Origin: Ramlibacter lithotrophicus
Lineage (GTDB): Bacteria > Pseudomonadota > Gammaproteobacteria > Burkholderiales > Burkholderiaceae_C
NCBI RefSeq assembly: GCF_012184415.1
Contig: NZ_VTOX01000004.1
Coordinates: 248,001 to 312,000, forward strand
Direction of reading: 5' to 3'
DNA: 64,000 nucleotides
Shown: piece after piece, positions 54,799-63,822 of the stretch
How positions within the stretch are numbered: the first letter of the stretch is position 1
How the letters are laid out: each line of letters starts with the position of its first letter
The notes under the pieces: generated by a model
Seen by the model: the letters and a program-made list of their open reading frames with translations, nothing else
The model's database searches: none
Told to the model about the DNA's origin: nothing
Made by a program: the position numbers and the translations under genes

Positions 54799-56142
54799 CT
54801 ACGGCGCCGGCTTGACCGGCGTCAGGCGCGAGGCCAGCCACACCAGCACGAGCACCGGCACGCCCAGCGCCGCCGTCGAAGTGAAGAAGTTGACGTAGCC
54901 GAAGGCGTCGACATACACGCCGGAGAAGCCGGCGAGGTACTTGGGCAGCAGCAACATCATCGAGCTGAACAGCGCGTACTGGGTCGCCGAGTAGTTGACG
55001 TTGGTGAGGCTCGAAAGGTAGGCGATGAAGGCTGCGGAAGCGATGCCCGACGAGAGGTTGTCGGCGGAGATCACGAACACGAGCGCCTGCAGGTCGTGCC
55101 CGAGCCCGCCCAGCCAGGCGAACAGCAGGTTGCTGGCGGCGCTCAGCACGGCGCCCAGCATCAGCACCCTCATCACCCCGAAGCGCAGCGCCAGTGCCCC
55201 GCCCACGAAGGCGCCGACCAGGGTCATGACGACGCCGAACACCTTGGTGATGGCCGCCACTTCGTCCTTGGTGTACCCCATGTCGACGTAGAACGGATTG
55301 GCCATGATGCCCATCACCACGTCGCTGATCCGGTAGACCGCGATCAGCGCCAGGATCAGCGCCGCCTGCCAGCGGTAGCGGCGCAGGAATTCGGCGAAGG
55401 GCTCGACCAGCACCTCGCGCAACCACGCGGCGGCATTGCGCGAGGGCGGCAGCACCCGCTGCGCCGGCTCCGGCGACAGCAGCACGGTGACCACGCCCAC
55501 GGCCATCGACGCCGCCATCACGAGGTAGGCCGTCTGCCATGCCCCGTGCTGGTAGCTGGCCGCGCCGGCCACTTCGGCGCGGGCCGCGACCCACAGCACG
55601 CCGGCGCCGGCCCAGATCATGGCCAGCCGGTAGCCGGTCTGGTACGCGGCCGCGAGCGCGGCCTGCCGGCTGGTGTCCGCCGACTCGATGCGGAACGCAT
55701 CCAGCGCGATGTCCTGCGTCGCCGAGCCGAACGCCACCAGCAGCGCGCACCACACGATCGGCTCCAGCGCGCGCTGCGGATCGTTCAGCGCCATGCCGGC
55801 CAGCCCGGCGACCACGAGGCCCTGCGCCACGAGCAGCCAGGCGCGCCGGCGTCCCAGCGCCCGCGACAGCAGCGGAATGGGCAGGCGGTCCACCAGCGGT
55901 GCCCAGGCCCACTTGAAGGCATAGGCGAGCCCGACCCAGCTCAGGAAGCCGATGGTGGCGCGGTCCACGCCCGCCTCGCGCAACCGGAAGCTCAGGGTTC
56001 CCAGCACCAGCAGCAGCGGAAGGCCGGCGGAGAACCCGAGGAACAACATGCGCAGCGAGGCCGGCTCCAGGTACACCTTCAGGGTCTGGCCCCAGGTTGG
56101 ACGCTCTGCGGTCTGAGGGGCGGTGGGGGTGTTGTCCGACAT
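54799..56142 (-). CDS. ampG: AmpG-family muropeptide permease
   Basis: 447 residues, MFS with about 12 spans. LFLGFSAGLPLLLVLGTLSF and WAPLVDRLPIPLLSRALGRR are the AmpG signature at spans one to three. Imports anhydro-muropeptides for cell-wall recycling. Ends about 115 bp from the regulator gene on the same strand; divergent from the M48 protease. Confidence 0.92.
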   Translation of the reverse strand: MSDNTPTAPQTAERPTWGQTLKVYLEPASLRMLFLGFSAGLPLLLVLGTLSFRLREAGVDRATIGFLSWVGLAYAFKWAWAPLVDRLPIPLLSRALGRRRAWLLVAQGLVVAGLAGMALNDPQRALEPIVWCALLVAFGSATQDIALDAFRIESADTSRQAALAAAYQTGYRLAMIWAGAGVLWVAARAEVAGAASYQHGAWQTAYLVMAASMAVGVVTVLLSPEPAQRVLPPSRNAAAWLREVLVEPFAEFLRRYRWQAALILALIAVYRISDVVMGIMANPFYVDMGYTKDEVAAITKVFGVVMTLVGAFVGGALALRFGVMRVLMLGAVLSAASNLLFAWLGGLGHDLQALVFVISADNLSSGIASAAFIAYLSSLTNVNYSATQYALFSSMMLLLPKYLAGFSGVYVDAFGYVNFFTSTAALGVPVLVLVWLASRLTPVKPAP

Positions 56143-56173
56143 GGGCGCGATGGTCCGTCATTATCATGGCCGC

Positions 56174-57028
56174 ATGTGCCAGCAGTGCTACGCCAGGTCC
56201 TCGTGGATGCCGCGTCGCGGCTTCCTCGCCGCGATGGGCGTCGCCGCGGCCGCGCCGGCCCTCGCGCAGGTGCAGGTCGGCGAGGCATCGCGCCTGCGCT
56301 CGCTGGTCCCTGCCGACCAGCTGGAGACGGCGGCGACACAGGAATACGGCAAGCTGCTGGCGCAGGCCCGGCAGCAAGGGGCGCTGGCGCCCGAGAGCCA
56401 TCCGCAACTGCAGGCCCTGCGCGCCATCTCGTCGCGGCTGATCACGCAGAGCGCGCGCTGGAACGAGCGCGCGAGCAAGTGGCGCTGGGAAGTCAACCTG
56501 ATCGGCAGCAAGCAGGTCAACGCGTTCTGCATGCCCGGCGGCAAGATCGCCGTGTTCACCGGCCTGCTGAACGGCCTGCGGCTCACGGAAGACGAAACCG
56601 CGATGGTCGTCGGGCACGAGATGGCGCACGCGCTGCGCGAGCATGCACGCGAACGCATCGCCAAGACCCAGGGCACCGGCACGCTGCTGTCGCTGGGGGC
56701 GCAGATCCTGGGACTGGGCCAGCTCGGCGAGGTGGCCGCCAACATCGGCACCCAGCTGCTCACGCTGCGCTTCAGCCGCGACGACGAGATCGAGGCCGAC
56801 CTGGTCGGCCTGGAGCTGGCCGCCCGCGCCGGCTTCGACCCGCAAGCGTCGGTCAGCCTGTGGCAGAAGATGGGACAAGCCACGGGCGGGCAAGGCGGAC
56901 CGGCGTTCCTCTCCACCCACCCCACCGGCCCCGACCGGACGCGCCGGCTGCAGGAGAACATCCCGCGCGTGCGCGGCCTGTACGAGCAGGCGGTCGCGCG
57001 CGCGGGGCAGCCGCGCCGCGGCTGGTAA
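56174..57028 (+). CDS. M48-family metalloprotease
   Basis: 284 residues from ATG 56174; an internal ATG 56207 starts MPRRGFLAAMGVAAAAPALA, a Tat-like signal. Zinc motif VVGHEMAHALREHARERI (HEMAH) and the third ligand in DDEIEADLVGLELAARAGFD; FLSTHPTGPDRTRRLQENIP is typical of the family. Periplasmic protein quality control is likely. Confidence 0.93.
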   Translation: MCQQCYARSSWMPRRGFLAAMGVAAAAPALAQVQVGEASRLRSLVPADQLETAATQEYGKLLAQARQQGALAPESHPQLQALRAISSRLITQSARWNERASKWRWEVNLIGSKQVNAFCMPGGKIAVFTGLLNGLRLTEDETAMVVGHEMAHALREHARERIAKTQGTGTLLSLGAQILGLGQLGEVAANIGTQLLTLRFSRDDEIEADLVGLELAARAGFDPQASVSLWQKMGQATGGQGGPAFLSTHPTGPDRTRRLQENIPRVRGLYEQAVARAGQPRRGW

Positions 57029-57387
57029 CCGGCTTCTCGCCGGCCCGCTGGGCATGACGCCACAGGCCGGCGGACGCCGGCCGATGCAGCTGGTTTTCAC
57101 CGCTTGACTCGATTCCCTACGGTCCAGCTCGGAGATTGAGCCGCGTGCGCCGCAGGCCGCCGGTGAGCCGCCCTCCAGAGGGGCCGCGCCGCACCGGTGC
57201 GTGCTGGTTGACCCACGTCAATGGCCAGGGATGGCGCAGCGGAAGAATCGCCTGACACAGATTGTGGAAAGCGATTTCACATGTCGCAACCTTGCATCCG
57301 CGGACAGGCACCCCGGGCGGCACCCGCCGCCCCCCGCCGCCCGTCGTCCGGCGCCTTCGCGTCACAACCCTCGTTTCGGAGACCGCC
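57029..57387. other. 359-nt non-coding regulatory region
   Basis: No credible gene is seen. It holds a CGGCGGACGCCGGCCG hairpin just after the M48 gene, then the FNR-type site at 57208 and the promoter and leader (about 165 nt) of the 2-oxoacid oxidoreductase operon. Confidence 0.6.
57208..57221. promoter_or_regulatory. FNR/ANR-type binding site
   Basis: TTGACCCACGTCAA fits the FNR-family consensus TTGAY-N4-RTCAA on both half-sites. It lies 167 bp upstream of the ATG at 57388, in the only sizeable gap before that operon. Confidence 0.7.
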
Positions 57388-58431
57388 ATGCTGATCTCGC
57401 CCTCGCCCCACGCCCCGGCCGCGAGCCTGCAACCCGCGACCCGGGTGTCCCTGCCGCACGCGGATGAGTATTTCGAGGTCCGCTTTGAGTCCATCGGCGG
57501 ACTGGGCGCCCATGCCGCCGGCCAGGTGCTGGCCACGGCGGCCGTCGTCCGGATGGGCTTGAACGGCGCCCACTTCTCCTCGTACGGGTCGGAGAAGAAA
57601 GGCTCGCTGATCCGCTCGTACGTGCGACTGGCCGACGGCGACCGGCCGATCCGCACCAGCGCGCCGATCGACCGGCCCGACGTCGTGGTCGTGTTCCACG
57701 CCGCGCTGCTGCGCAATGCCGCGACCTTCTCCGGACTCAAGGCGAACGGCGTCCTGGTCTACAACGCGCCTCCCGGCGTGATCCCCGCCGAACTGGCCGC
57801 GCTGCCGAAGACGGCCCGCGTGATCCGCGTCGATGCCACCGGCATCGCGATGCAGCAGCACTCGCGGCCGAACGCGGTCTTCCTGGGCACCGTGTGCGCG
57901 GTCTGTCCCTGGCTGGACCGCCAGAGCGTGCTCGATGCGCTGTCGGAGGAATTCGCCGGCAAGCATCCGGAGGCCGTCGCGTCCAACGAACGCGCCTTCG
58001 AGGCGGGGGCCGCGCAGTTCGAACAGCTCGCCGGCGTCGGCACGGCCGAGGGCGACCTGAGCCCGCTGCAGGGCGAGGCGCTGTGGGGATACCAGACGCA
58101 GCCCGCCGGCGGCCTGCTGCCCGCGCCGGGCAACACGATCTGGAACGACCTCACGACCTCGCGCACCGGCTGGATGCCGGTGCTCGATGCCACCAAGTGC
58201 ATCCATTGCGGCGTGTGCGACCTGGTCTGCCCCGACTACTGCCTGGCCTGGGGCGAGTCGGACGACGGCGACAAGTTCGTGCGCAAGCTCAAGGGCGTGG
58301 ACTACCGCTATTGCAAGGGGTGCCTGCGCTGCGTCGAGTCCTGCCCCACCGGCGCGCTGGCCAAGACCACCGAAACGCCCGGACTGGCGGACAAGCTGCG
58401 CGTGCCGCTGTTCCCGGAACTGATTGCCTGA
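57388..58431 (+). CDS. 2-oxoacid:ferredoxin oxidoreductase, gamma-delta fusion
   Basis: 347 residues from ATG 57388 (GGAG at 6 nt). Residues about 20-215 are the POR gamma domain (ESIGGLGAHAAGQVLATAAV; SYGSEKKGSLIRSYVRL). The C-terminal part is a two-cluster ferredoxin-like delta domain: CIHCGVCDLVCPDYC and CKGCLRCVESCPTG. It links the catalytic subunit to ferredoxin. First gene of the operon under the FNR-type box. Confidence 0.9.
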   Translation: MLISPSPHAPAASLQPATRVSLPHADEYFEVRFESIGGLGAHAAGQVLATAAVVRMGLNGAHFSSYGSEKKGSLIRSYVRLADGDRPIRTSAPIDRPDVVVVFHAALLRNAATFSGLKANGVLVYNAPPGVIPAELAALPKTARVIRVDATGIAMQQHSRPNAVFLGTVCAVCPWLDRQSVLDALSEEFAGKHPEAVASNERAFEAGAAQFEQLAGVGTAEGDLSPLQGEALWGYQTQPAGGLLPAPGNTIWNDLTTSRTGWMPVLDATKCIHCGVCDLVCPDYCLAWGESDDGDKFVRKLKGVDYRYCKGCLRCVESCPTGALAKTTETPGLADKLRVPLFPELIA

Positions 58432-58441
58432 GGGATCCACC

Positions 58442-60754
58442 ATGAACACACAAGCCATCGCCCAGGCACCGGAAGCCGCCTCCGCGGCGTCCGCGCCGGT
58501 GCGGCAGAAGATCGAATTCCGCAGCGGCAACGAGGCCGCCGCGCTCGCCGCGCGCGACATCGGCTACCACGTGATGGGGTTCTTCCCGATCACGCCGTCG
58601 ACCGAGGTCGCCGAGAACCTCTCGAAGATGCAGGCCGAGGGCCAGCACGACATCGCCATGATCGCCGGCGACGGCGAGCACGGCGCGGCCGGCATCTGCT
58701 ACGGCGCCGCGCTGGGCGGCGGCCGCGTGCTCAACGCCACCAGTTCGCAGGGCCTGCTCTACGCGCTGGAGCAGCTGCCGGTGCAGGCCGGCACGCGGGT
58801 GCCGATGGTGCTGAACGTGGCCGCCCGGGCGGTGTCGGGTCCGCTGGACATCCGCGGCGACCACTCCGACTTCTATTACGCGCTCAACACCGGCTGGATC
58901 GTGCTGTGCGCGCGCGACCCGCAGGCCGCCTACGACCTGAACTTCGCGGCGATCCGCATCGGCGAGCATCCCGACGTGCGGCTGCCGGTGATGGTGGTGT
59001 ACGACGGCTTCTTCACCAGCCACCAGAAGCGCCGCATCCAGGTGTTCGACGACCCCGCCGCCGTGCAGCGCTTCCTGGGCGAACGCCCCGTATGGCCGTC
59101 GCCGCTGGACACCGAGCATCCGGCCACGTTCGGCGCGTACATGAACGACCCGGACCTGATCAACAACAAGGTGCAGCTGTCGCAGGCGATGGACGCGGCC
59201 CGCGGCGTGATCCCGAAGATCTTCGCCGAGCTGGAGCAGTTCACCGGCCGGCCGTATGCGGTGCTCGACTCGTACCGCATGGAAGACGCCGAAGTGGCGC
59301 AGATCCTGATCAACTCGGCCGCCGAAACCGCCAAGGAGGTGGCCGACGCGCTGCGCGACGAGGGCCGGAAGGTCGGCGTGCTGTCGCCCAACGTGATGCG
59401 GCCGTTCCCGTCCGAGGAGTTCCGCCACGCGCTCAAGGGCGTCAAGGCCGCGACCATTGGCGACCGCGCCGACTCGTACGGCGCCGGTGGCGGCAACCTG
59501 TCGCTCGAAGTGCGGGCGTCGCTGCAGCTCGATCGCGACAACGACACGCTGGTGCTCTCGCGCATCTACGGCCTGGGCGGCAAGGACTTCGTCGGCGCCG
59601 ACGCCAAGGTGTTCTTCGACGAGGCGGCGCAGGCCGCGGCCAGCCAGCAGGCGACCCCGCCCGTCTTTGCCTACCACGGCGCCACCGCCGGCCGCGTGGG
59701 CCAGGGCGCGAAGCCGGGCCTGCCGCCGATCCGGGTCGAGGAGGTCTCGCGCGGCAACGCGACGGTCACCACCGACGCGGCCACGGGACGCCTGAAGGTC
59801 GAACTGGCCCCGCTGTGGAAGATGACCGAGACGCCGGGGCGCATCGCCCCCGGACACGGCGCCTGCCCCGGCTGCGGCGCGTTCCCGACGCTGCACCAGA
59901 TCGACCGCGTGCTCGAAGGCGACGTCGTCGTGCTGTTCCAGACCGGCTGCGCGATGGTGGTCACGACCGGGTATCCGACCACCGCGCACCGCATCAACTA
60001 CATCCACAACCTGTTCCAGAACGGCGCGGCGACGCTCTCGGGCCTGGTCGAGATGTATCACGAGAAGGTGCGCCGCGGCGAACTGCAGCGGCTGGACGAT
60101 CCGACCTTCGTGATGATCACCGGCGACGGCGGCATGGACATCGGCATGGGCGCGGCGCTGGGCGCCGCCCACCGCAACCACCGCATGATGATCCTGGAGT
60201 ACGACAACCAGGGCTACATGAACACCGGCGCGCAGCTGTCGTACTCGACGCCGTTCGCGCACCGCACGTCCACCAGCGAGGTCGGCGGCGCGCTGCCCGG
60301 CAAGCGCTACCACCACAAGGACACGGCGCAGATCTTCGCCTCCTGCCACCTGCCGTACGTCTTCACCGCGAGCGAAGGCTATCCCGAGGACCTGATGCGC
60401 AAGGTCGCCAAGGCGCAGTACTACGCCAAGCGCGAAGGGCTGGTGTACGGCAAGATCCTGTCGTTCTGTCCCCTGAACTGGCGTACCGCGGACGATGCGG
60501 CCGAGCCGGTGCTGCAGGCCGCGATCGACTCGTGCTTCTTCCCGCTGTACGAGGTGGAGCACGGCCACACGACGCTCAACTACGACCCGGAAACCGCGGG
60601 GCGACGCAAGCCGGTGGGTGACTGGCTGAAGATGATGGGCAAGACGAAGCACATCGTCACGCCGGCCAATGCGCAGGTGCTGGAAGGGATCCAGGGCGAG
60701 GTGGATCGCCGCTGGAGCCGCATCAAGGCAATGCACGAGCACCCGCTGCTGTAA
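58442..60754 (+). CDS. 2-oxoacid:ferredoxin oxidoreductase, alpha-beta fusion
   Basis: 770 residues. Alpha part: RSGNEAAALAARDIGYHVMG, FFPITPSTEVAENLSKMQAE, NVAARAVSGPLDIRGDHSDF and NVMRPFPSEEF. Beta part from about 470: GHGACPGCGAFPTLHQID (cluster Cys), and the TPP-binding ITGDGGMDIGMGAALGAAHR followed by EYDNQGYMNTGAQLS. It oxidatively decarboxylates a 2-oxoacid with CoA, reducing ferredoxin; pyruvate or another 2-oxoacid cannot be told apart here. All four classical subunits are present as two fused pairs. Confidence 0.92.
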   Translation: MNTQAIAQAPEAASAASAPVRQKIEFRSGNEAAALAARDIGYHVMGFFPITPSTEVAENLSKMQAEGQHDIAMIAGDGEHGAAGICYGAALGGGRVLNATSSQGLLYALEQLPVQAGTRVPMVLNVAARAVSGPLDIRGDHSDFYYALNTGWIVLCARDPQAAYDLNFAAIRIGEHPDVRLPVMVVYDGFFTSHQKRRIQVFDDPAAVQRFLGERPVWPSPLDTEHPATFGAYMNDPDLINNKVQLSQAMDAARGVIPKIFAELEQFTGRPYAVLDSYRMEDAEVAQILINSAAETAKEVADALRDEGRKVGVLSPNVMRPFPSEEFRHALKGVKAATIGDRADSYGAGGGNLSLEVRASLQLDRDNDTLVLSRIYGLGGKDFVGADAKVFFDEAAQAAASQQATPPVFAYHGATAGRVGQGAKPGLPPIRVEEVSRGNATVTTDAATGRLKVELAPLWKMTETPGRIAPGHGACPGCGAFPTLHQIDRVLEGDVVVLFQTGCAMVVTTGYPTTAHRINYIHNLFQNGAATLSGLVEMYHEKVRRGELQRLDDPTFVMITGDGGMDIGMGAALGAAHRNHRMMILEYDNQGYMNTGAQLSYSTPFAHRTSTSEVGGALPGKRYHHKDTAQIFASCHLPYVFTASEGYPEDLMRKVAKAQYYAKREGLVYGKILSFCPLNWRTADDAAEPVLQAAIDSCFFPLYEVEHGHTTLNYDPETAGRRKPVGDWLKMMGKTKHIVTPANAQVLEGIQGEVDRRWSRIKAMHEHPLL

Positions 60755-60766
60755 AGGAAGACCGCC

Positions 60767-61621
60767 ATGACCCGTATCCTGGAAACCCGGCGGCTGACGC
60801 CCGTCACCAAGTACTTCCGGCTGGACGCGCCGCTGATCGCGCGCTCCGCGATGCCGGGCCAGTTCGTGATGCTGCGCGTGCGCGAAGGCGGCGAGCGCAT
60901 CCCGATCACGATCGCCGACTACGACCGGAAGGCCGGCACGATCTCGCTGGTGATCCAGCAGGTCGGCGCGACCACGACGCTGATCTCCGCGCTGGAGGCC
61001 GGCGACGACATCCTCGACGTCGCCGGTCCGCTCGGCAGCCCGATCGAGGTGGCGGCCGGCGCGCATGTCTGCGGCGTCGGCGGCGGCTTCGGTTCGGCCG
61101 TGCTGCTGGGCCTGATGCGCGAGCTCAAGGCCAAAGGCCATCGCACCACGGCGATCATCGGCGCCCGCAACAAGGACCTGCTGATCCTGGCCGACGAGCT
61201 CAAGCCCAATTGCGACCATCTCGCGATCTGCACCGACGACGGGTCGTCCGGCTTCAAGGGTTTTGTCTCGCAGCAGCTGGAACGCTTCATCGAAGGCGAA
61301 GGTCCGGGGCGCCCGGACTGCGTGGTGGCGATCGGACCGATGGCCATGATGCGCGCCGTCGCCGAGACCACGCGCGGCCCGAAGGTGAAGACGCTGGTCT
61401 CGATGGATCCGCTGATGGTGGACGGCACCGGCATGTGCGGCGGCTGCCGCGTCATGGTCGGCGGCAAGGCGCAGTTCGCCTGCGTGGAAGGCCCGGCCTT
61501 CGACGGCCACGAGGTGGACTTCGACGTCGCGATGCGCCGCAACAAGGCTTATGTGAAAGAGGAAAAGCAGTCGCTCGAGCGAGTGAACTGCGCCCGGTCC
61601 GCAGCGAAGGAGGTGCACTGA
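60767..61621 (+). CDS. NfnA/SudB-type ferredoxin-NADP reductase subunit
   Basis: 284 residues. FAD-binding SAMPGQFVMLRVREGGERIP, NAD(P)-binding VCGVGGGFGSAVLLGLMREL, and a 2Fe-2S-type cysteine set CGGCRVMVGGKAQFACVEGP. Partners with the GltD-like protein that starts one base inside its stop. Together they exchange electrons between NAD(P)H and ferredoxin. Confidence 0.9.
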   Translation: MTRILETRRLTPVTKYFRLDAPLIARSAMPGQFVMLRVREGGERIPITIADYDRKAGTISLVIQQVGATTTLISALEAGDDILDVAGPLGSPIEVAAGAHVCGVGGGFGSAVLLGLMRELKAKGHRTTAIIGARNKDLLILADELKPNCDHLAICTDDGSSGFKGFVSQQLERFIEGEGPGRPDCVVAIGPMAMMRAVAETTRGPKVKTLVSMDPLMVDGTGMCGGCRVMVGGKAQFACVEGPAFDGHEVDFDVAMRRNKAYVKEEKQSLERVNCARSAAKEVH

Positions 61622-63027
61622 TGCCAGTCAAGCGCTCTGACAAGACCCCGATGCCGGTGCACGACGCCCAGCTGCGCGCGCACGACTTCGTCGAGGTCAA
61701 CACCGGCTACACGCCGGCCCACGCCGCCTTCGAGGCCGAACGCTGCCTGCGCTGCCAGGACGCCGCCTGCGTCGACGGCTGCCCTGTGAACATCCCGATC
61801 CCGGACTTCATCCACGCCGTGGCCGCGGGCGACATGCCCAAGGCGGCGCAGATCCTGCGCGGTGCCAACCCGCTGCCGTCGATCTGCGGCCGGGTCTGCC
61901 CGCAGGAGAACCAGTGCGAAGCGCAGTGCCACATGCTCAAGCGCTTCAATCCGGTGGCCATCGGCCATCTGGAGCGCTTCGTGGCCGACTGGGAACGCAC
62001 CCAGCCCGTGACGGCGAAGCCGAACATCACGCGCAAGGAGAAGATCGCCGTGATCGGCGCCGGACCCTCCGGCCTGGTCTGCGCCGGCGAACTGGCGCGC
62101 CTGGGGTATTCGGTCACCGTCTACGAGGCGCTGCATGCGCCGGGCGGCGTGCTGCGCTACGGCATCCCCGAGTTCCGCCTGCCCAAGTCGGTGCTCGACT
62201 GGGAGATCGGCGTGCTCAAGGCGATGGGCGTCGAGATCGTCTGCAACGTCGTGATCGGCCGCACCATCAAGATGGACGACCTGTTCGAGAACATGGGCTA
62301 CGCGGCGGTGTTCATCGGCACCGGCGCCGGGCTGCCGCAGTTCCTGGGCATCCCCGGCGAGAACCTCAACGGCGTGATGTCGGCCAACGAGTTTCTCACC
62401 CGCATGAACCTGATGGGCGGCTACAAGTTCCCCGAGAACGACACCCCGATGAAGGTCGGCAAGCGGGTTGCCGTCATCGGCGCCGGCAACACGGCGATGG
62501 ACGCGGTGCGCTCGTCGCTGCGGCTGGGGGCGGAGGCGGCCTACATCGTGTATCGGCGCAGCGAGAAGGAAATGGGCGCGCGGGTCGAGGAATACCACCA
62601 CGCGATCGAGGAAGGCGTCGACTTCCGCTGGCTCACCAATCCGCTGGAAGTCGTGGACGATGGCAACGGCTGGGTGAGTGGCCTGAAGTGCCAGAAGATG
62701 AAGCTGGGCGAACCGGACGCGTCCGGACGCGCGCGGCCGATCCCGATAGAGGGCAGCGAATTCGTGCTGCCGGTGGACAACGTGGTGCTGGCGATCGGCA
62801 CGACGCCCAACCCGCTGCTGACGCGAACGACCTCCGGGCTGATGACCAACAAGAAGGGCTGCCTGGTCGCCGACGAGAGCACCGGGCTGACGTCCAAGGC
62901 GCTGGTGTTCGCCGGCGGCGACGCCGTGACCGGCGCGGCGACGGTGATCCTGGCGGCCGGGGCCGGCAAGCGCTCGGCCCAGGCGATCCACGAGGCGCTG
63001 CAGCAGGCGCCGGTGGCGGCCCACTGA
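61621..63027 (+). CDS. NfnB/SudA-type (GltD-like) flavoprotein
   Basis: 468 residues, AGGAGG upstream. N-terminal cluster Cys RCLRCQDAACVDGCPVNIPI and ICGRVCPQENQCEAQC, FAD motif IAVIGAGPSGLVCAGELARL, NADPH motif VAVIGAGNTAMDAVRSSL and C-terminal VFAGGDAVTGAATVILAAGA. With the preceding gene it forms an Nfn-like complex, suited to couple to the 2-oxoacid:ferredoxin oxidoreductase. Confidence 0.93.
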   Translation: MPVKRSDKTPMPVHDAQLRAHDFVEVNTGYTPAHAAFEAERCLRCQDAACVDGCPVNIPIPDFIHAVAAGDMPKAAQILRGANPLPSICGRVCPQENQCEAQCHMLKRFNPVAIGHLERFVADWERTQPVTAKPNITRKEKIAVIGAGPSGLVCAGELARLGYSVTVYEALHAPGGVLRYGIPEFRLPKSVLDWEIGVLKAMGVEIVCNVVIGRTIKMDDLFENMGYAAVFIGTGAGLPQFLGIPGENLNGVMSANEFLTRMNLMGGYKFPENDTPMKVGKRVAVIGAGNTAMDAVRSSLRLGAEAAYIVYRRSEKEMGARVEEYHHAIEEGVDFRWLTNPLEVVDDGNGWVSGLKCQKMKLGEPDASGRARPIPIEGSEFVLPVDNVVLAIGTTPNPLLTRTTSGLMTNKKGCLVADESTGLTSKALVFAGGDAVTGAATVILAAGAGKRSAQAIHEALQQAPVAAH

Positions 63028-63078
63028 GCTGCCAGGCGGGAACGGCTCTTCAGAACGCTCCCGCCTCGAGGTCCTTCG

Positions 63079-63822
63079 ATGAAGGTCGCACTGTTCGTTC
63101 CCTGCTACGTCGACGCGTTCTTCCCGGAGGCGGGCATCGCCACGCTGGAACTGCTGGAGCGCTTCGGTTGCGAAGTCGAGTACCCGCTGGAGCAGACCTG
63201 CTGCGGGCAGCCGATGGCCAACGCCGGCTGCCATGACGACGCGCGCGCCGCCGAGGCGCTGTTTGCGAAGAACTTCGCGGGCTACGAGTACATCGTCACA
63301 CCGTCGGGCAGTTGCTGCCACCATGTCCGCGACCATCTCACCGCCATCGAGCAGACTCCTTCGGTGCAGGCAGTGCGGCGCAACACCGTGGAACTGGTGG
63401 AGTTCCTGCACGACGTGCTGCAGGTGCGCGAGTTTCCGTGGGCGCAGTTTCCGCACAAGGTGGGCCTGCACATCGGCTGCTCCACGCTGCGCAGGCTGGG
63501 CGAGGCCAGCACGTCCGAGGTGGCCGGACCGGCGTTCAGCAAGCCGCGCGCGCTGCTGTCGGCCGTGAAAGGCATCGAATTCGTGGCACCGCAGCGGGTC
63601 GACGAGTGCTGCGGCTTCGGCGGCACCTTTTCGGTGTTCGAGGAGCCGGTCTCGGCCCGCATGGGCCAGGACAAGGTGCGCGACCACGCGGGTGCCGGCG
63701 CCGAGTACATCGTGTCCCCGGACCTCTCCTGCCTGATGCACCAGCAGGGCTGTGCCCGGCGCCTCGGCGTCCCGCTGAAGTTCCTGCACATCGCGCAGGT
63801 GCTCAACGGAGCGCGCGAATGA
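63079..63822 (+). CDS. lutA: lactate utilization protein A
   Basis: 247 residues with two CCG domains: EQTCCGQPMANAGCHDD and VDECCGFGGTFSVFEEP, plus TPSGSCCHHVRDHL. Part of the LutABC iron-sulfur L-lactate dehydrogenase. Overlaps lutB by 4 nt. Confidence 0.92.
   Translation: MKVALFVPCYVDAFFPEAGIATLELLERFGCEVEYPLEQTCCGQPMANAGCHDDARAAEALFAKNFAGYEYIVTPSGSCCHHVRDHLTAIEQTPSVQAVRRNTVELVEFLHDVLQVREFPWAQFPHKVGLHIGCSTLRRLGEASTSEVAGPAFSKPRALLSAVKGIEFVAPQRVDECCGFGGTFSVFEEPVSARMGQDKVRDHAGAGAEYIVSPDLSCLMHQQGCARRLGVPLKFLHIAQVLNGARE

Noticed and set aside
58289-61618. 1109-codon minus-strand frame
   Set aside because: Antisense shadow of the oxidoreductase and Nfn genes; no domain and a His/Arg/Val-rich composition.
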